From contig NZ_BBIV01000018.1 in the NCBI RefSeq assembly GCF_000730665.1, forward strand, positions 1 to 64,000: 64,000 nt of DNA, written 5' to 3'. The DNA is from Pseudomonas plecoglossicida NBRC 103162 = DSM 15088. GTDB lineage: Bacteria; Pseudomonadota; Gammaproteobacteria; Pseudomonadales; Pseudomonadaceae. The position numbers and the translations under genes were made by a program. Position 1 is the first letter of the stretch, and each line of letters opens with the position of its first letter. The notes beneath the pieces are model-generated. The model saw only the letters and a program-made list of their open reading frames with translations. It was not told where the DNA came from and did no database searches. This document shows positions 61,079 to 64,000 of the stretch, piece after piece.

Positions 61079-63439
61079 TCAGAACAGCAGCAGCTGGCGG
61101 TCGGTAAGCCGGGCGAAGTCATCGTTGACGAAGGGCAGGATCGCATCCGCTACCGGCTGCAGTTGACGGCCCAGGTAGTGCTGGTAATCGATTTGCGCAT
61201 TGAGGTTTTCCAGCGGCTGCGGGCCGGCCGTGGTGATGACGTAGCTGATCCAACCGCCACGCTGGTACTGCAGCGGGCGTCCCAGGCGCTGGTTGAAATC
61301 GTCGGCCAGGCGCGCGGCGCGTACATGGGGCGGTACGTTGCGCTGATAATCGGCCAACGGCCTGCGCAGGCGCTTGCGATACACCAGCAACTCGTCCTGC
61401 TCGCCTGCCAGGGTGCTCTGCACATACGCACGTACATAGTCGCGGTAGGGCTCGCCCCGAAAGATCCGGCCATAGAGCTCCTGCTGGAATTGGCGGGCCA
61501 GTGGCGACCAGTCGGTGCGCACCGACTCAAGGCCTTTGTAGACCATGTCCTGGCTGCCATCGGCACGCTGCACCAGGCCTGCGTAGCGCTTCTTGCTGCC
61601 CTCGTCGGTGCCACGGATGGTCGGCATCAGGAAGCGCCGGTAGTGCACTTCGTACTGCAACTCCAGCGCGCTTTGCAGCCCCATGGTGTCGCGCAGGTGC
61701 TGACGCCACCACTGATTGACCTCGGCCACCAGCGCACGCCCGATAGTGGCAGCGGCTTCTTCATCATGGGCACCCTTGAGCCAGACGAAGGTGGAGTCGG
61801 TATCGCCGTAGATCACATCGAAGCCGCGCGCTTCGATCAAGGCGCGGGTCTGGCGCATGATCTGGTGGCCGCGCATGGTGATGGATGATGCCAGACGTGG
61901 GTCGAAGAAGCGGCAGCCGCTGGAACCCAGTACGCCATAGAAGGCGTTCATGATGATCTTCAGCGCCTGCGACAAGGCGGCGTTGCCCTCGCGCTTGGCC
62001 GCTTCCCTGCCCTGCCATACGCGCTCGACGATCGCCGGCAGGCAATGCTTGCTGCGCGAGAAGCGCGCGCCGCGAAAGCCTTCGACCGAATGGGCATCAT
62101 CGGGTTGGCGCAGGCCCTCGACCAGGCCCACCGGGTCGATCAGGAAGGTGCGGATGATCGATGGGTAGAGGCTCTTGTAGTCCAGCACCAGCACCGAGTC
62201 GTACAGCCCCGGGCGCGAATCCATGACGAAGCCGCCGGGGCTGGCCTCGTCGGGGCGGCTGCCCAGGTTCGGCGCGACGAAGCCCAGGCGATGCATGTGC
62301 GGGATGTACAAATGACAGAACGCAGCCACCGAGCCGCCACTGCGGTCCATCGCCAGCCCGGTGACGGATGAGCGTTCGAGCAGGAACTGCAGCAGGCGGG
62401 TATGGGCGAAGATGCGCGTGACCAGTTCGCAGTCCTTGAGGTTGTAGCGTGCCAGCGCCGGCTTGTCCTGGGCGAACATGCGGTTGATCTCGTCCATGCG
62501 CTGGTAGGGTGTGTCGATGGCCTTGCCTTCGCCCAGCAAGGTCTGGGCGACGTTCTCCAGGCTGAACGAAGGGAAGCTCCAGGTCGCCGAGCGCAGCGCT
62601 TCGATGCCATCGATCAGCAAACGCCCGGGGGCATCGACGAACACGTGGCCGCCGTTGGCGTGGCTGCGCAGGGTCATGGGAGCACCGTTGCGCCCTAGCG
62701 CAAGCGGGACCTGCAGTTGCTTGGCGTGCTCGTGCAGCAGGCGCAGGTCGAACTGCACCAGGTTCCAGCCGATGATGGCGTCCGGGTCGTGCAGGGCCAG
62801 CCACTGGTTCAGGCAGGCGAGCAGCGAGGCGCGGTCAGCGCAGTAGTGCAGGTCGAAATCGAGGTCGTCGGCGGTGCTGTTGGCCGGGCCCAGCATGTAC
62901 ACCTGGCGTTGGCCGCAGCCTTGCAGGGCGATGCTGTACAACTCGCCGCGTTCGCTGGTTTCGATGTCGAGCGACACCAGGCGCAGGGGTGGGCGGTAAT
63001 CGCTGGCGGGCTTGAGTTGGGCGTCGCAGATCACGCCGTGGCTGTCGGGTTGGCCGGTGAACTGGACGCCGGCGGTGATGAAGCGTTCCATCAGGTAGCG
63101 TTCGGGGGGGCGGATGTCGGCTTCGAAGACGTCGATGCCGGCGCTGCGCAGGCGTTGTTCGAGTTGCATCAGCTGGCGGTGCTGGTGGGTGTAGAGGCCT
63201 GCCATGGGGCGTTGGTCGAAGTCGCGCAGGCGCAGGGGTTTGAGCTGTGCGCCGGTTTCGTTGGTCAGCAGCAGGCGTGCGTGTTCGGCCTGCGCCTGGG
63301 GCAGGAAGGCCACGGACTCCTGGGGGGCCAGGCGCACGCGCTGGGGGCCCTGGTCGGTGGCCAGCCAGAATTCCACGCATGTGCCTTCTGGCGTGTCATG
63401 CCAATGCCGGGTCAGGACAAAGCCCTGCTGCAATTCCAC
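61079..63439 (-). CDS. polB: DNA polymerase II (family B)
   Basis: A 786-residue family B polymerase with 3'-5' exonuclease: Exo I in [13 protein letters not shown], Exo III in YNLKDCEL; polymerase regions A ([14 protein letters not shown]), B ([22 protein letters not shown]) and C ([13 protein letters not shown]). Length matches E. coli Pol II (783). It works in replication restart and translesion synthesis. The start is GTG at 63439 with GAGGTAACC upstream. Single gene. Confidence 0.95.
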   Translation of the reverse strand: MELQQGFVLTRHWHDTPEGTCVEFWLATDQGPQRVRLAPQESVAFLPQAQAEHARLLLTNETGAQLKPLRLRDFDQRPMAGLYTHQHRQLMQLEQRLRSAGIDVFEADIRPPERYLMERFITAGVQFTGQPDSHGVICDAQLKPASDYRPPLRLVSLDIETSERGELYSIALQGCGQRQVYMLGPANSTADDLDFDLHYCADRASLLACLNQWLALHDPDAIIGWNLVQFDLRLLHEHAKQLQVPLALGRNGAPMTLRSHANGGHVFVDAPGRLLIDGIEALRSATWSFPSFSLENVAQTLLGEGKAIDTPYQRMDEINRMFAQDKPALARYNLKDCELVTRIFAHTRLLQFLLERSSVTGLAMDRSGGSVAAFCHLYIPHMHRLGFVAPNLGSRPDEASPGGFVMDSRPGLYDSVLVLDYKSLYPSIIRTFLIDPVGLVEGLRQPDDAHSVEGFRGARFSRSKHCLPAIVERVWQGREAAKREGNAALSQALKIIMNAFYGVLGSSGCRFFDPRLASSITMRGHQIMRQTRALIEARGFDVIYGDTDSTFVWLKGAHDEEAAATIGRALVAEVNQWWRQHLRDTMGLQSALELQYEVHYRRFLMPTIRGTDEGSKKRYAGLVQRADGSQDMVYKGLESVRTDWSPLARQFQQELYGRIFRGEPYRDYVRAYVQSTLAGEQDELLVYRKRLRRPLADYQRNVPPHVRAARLADDFNQRLGRPLQYQRGGWISYVITTAGPQPLENLNAQIDYQHYLGRQLQPVADAILPFVNDDFARLTDRQLLLF

Positions 63440-63576
63440 GGTTACCTCGAACTTTCACGTTGCAATAGCGAGGATTCTACAGCCCAGGCCTGCTTTTAGC
63501 TTTTGCTCTGGTTCTGGCTTTTGCTTTTGCTTTTGCCTCTGAGCGCGCGACAGTCCAGGCGCCGCCAATTGCGACT

Positions 63577-63760
63577 TCAGGAGGCCGAGTGGAGGTCTTG
63601 CGGAGGGAGGTGACGGGCATGGATGCCCGTCAAGCGCTGGGCCCCAGGATGGGGCCTGCGGCGCGGTCCTCCCGGGAGCAAGACCGGAGCGAGGGAACCC
63701 CGGAGCGAAGCGCAGGGGTCGGATGCAGGAGCCAGCCTTTTTTGGTTACTTTTTGGGGCG
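63577..63760. repeat. Structured intergenic element with nested hairpins
   Basis: About 180 GC-rich bases with several perfect hairpins: GACGGGCAT-gg-ATGCCCGTC (63612-63631) and GGCCCC-aggat-GGGGCC (63640-63656), followed by purine-rich repeats (GGAGCGAGGGAACCCCGGAG) and a TTTTTTGGTTAC TTTTTGGGG end. I recall near-identical sequence between genes in many pseudomonads. It is in the 427-base gap between polB and the last gene, which has no other gene. A T-rich TTTTGCTTTTGC tract lies at 63500-63540. Confidence 0.6.
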
Positions 63761-63866
63761 TCCAGGTTTCTTCGCCATGCTGTTTCCGGGTTGAGGGCTT
63801 CTGGGCAGCGGTAGAATTTAGCAAAGATCCGCTATCCTCAGCACACTTCTGCTCGGACTCCCTTAC

Positions 63867-64000
63867 ATGGAACTGCACATCCGCCTCGAAGGCCGCAAAG
63901 GCCTGGCCGACCAGCTCTACCAGCAGTTGCGCGCCGGCATCGACAGCGGCCACCTCGCCGCCGGCACACAGCTGCCCCCTACCCGCCTGCTGGCCGAACA
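63867..64000 (+). CDS. 5' end of a MocR-type (GntR/aminotransferase) regulator
   Basis: The first 44 residues of a GntR-type winged helix (MELHIRLEGRKGLADQLYQQ, then LRAGIDSGHLAAGTQLPPTRLLAE). The opening and the LPPTRLLAE helix are those of MocR/PdxR regulators, which continue with an aminotransferase-like domain beyond the window. Truncated by the window edge. Confidence 0.75.
   Translation, partial: MELHIRLEGRKGLADQLYQQLRAGIDSGHLAAGTQLPPTRLLAE

Noticed and set aside
63630..63953. A 107-codon frame on the - strand between polB and the last gene
   Set aside because: Most of it reads through the structured repeat element and the antisense of the MocR regulator start; no ribosome site or domain.
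1..64000. Search by eye for tRNA, rRNA, integrase and transposase genes
   Set aside because: None was found; the window seems to be chromosomal accessory DNA with no intact mobile element.

Overview
The window comes from a high-GC gammaproteobacterial chromosome, almost certainly a soil/rhizosphere Pseudomonas of the P. putida group. The evidence is gene content (the sfnECR sulfone operon, a QuiC-type dehydroshikimate dehydratase fused to an HPPD-like domain, an L-DOPA decarboxylase next to it, DUF2790 and MocR-type regulators) and at least ten copies of a putida-type REP repeat (core GCCGGCAAGCCGGCTCCCAC), mostly as inverted pairs near gene ends. No phage, plasmid backbone, insertion sequence, CRISPR array, rRNA or tRNA was seen. 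Most of the window looks like chromosomal accessory metabolism.

Layout. 1-1.9 kb: the 3' end of a probable T6SS membrane effector and an overlapping DUF6708 gene, with a clear internal GC drop. 1.9-7.0 kb: a tryptophan-tryptophylquinone aromatic amine dehydrogenase operon (aauB-mauE-mauD-aauA-cytochrome c) divergent from a phenylacetaldehyde-dehydrogenase-type gene. 7.0-10.3 kb: sfnE-sfnC-sfnR for organosulfur use. 10.3-19.1 kb: a Gly/His-rich secreted protein, two GNATs, a DMT transporter, a PAS-GGDEF-EAL protein, small proteins, a GlxA-type and a TetR-type regulator. 19.2-25.6 kb: quiC, a shikimate-type MFS transporter, an aromatic L-amino acid decarboxylase and a LysR regulator. 25.7-31.6 kb: a YebC-like protein, a FAD oxidoreductase/OPA transporter/LysR set resembling aminophosphonate modules, and tam. 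31.8-35.0 kb: an amino acid permease and a divergent MocR regulator. 35.2-39.9 kb: an acetylpolyamine amidohydrolase-M20 hydrolase-MFS operon with a divergent LysR. 40-49 kb: an HTH regulator, membrane proteins, codA, a GST, a lipoprotein, an orphan ParA, DUF2946 and a TonB receptor. 49-52 kb: a second shikimate locus (MFS-aroQ-shikimate/quinate dehydrogenase). 52-56.4 kb: a two-component system divergent from DUF2790/thioredoxin genes, then DoxX and DUF4174. 56.5-61 kb: a 1479-residue LRR protein with a NEL-type (IpaH-like) E3 ubiquitin ligase end. 61-64 kb: DNA polymerase II, a structured intergenic repeat and the start of another MocR regulator.

How the parts fit. Several modules feed aromatic carbon into central pathways. 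The amine dehydrogenase would turn tyramine-, phenethylamine- or dopamine-like amines into aldehydes in the periplasm, and the divergent aldehyde dehydrogenase would oxidise those to arylacetates. The shikimate/quinate enzymes sit in two places and converge on protocatechuate through QuiC. Other modules scavenge sulfur (sfn), probably phosphonates, acetylated or carbamoylated amines, and cytosine. The strongest leads are the MauG-less TTQ operon, the NEL ligase, the phosphonate-like triad, the polyamine-type operon and the two-component system with a matching inverted repeat. All functions are read from sequence features and remembered family knowledge; no database search was run.
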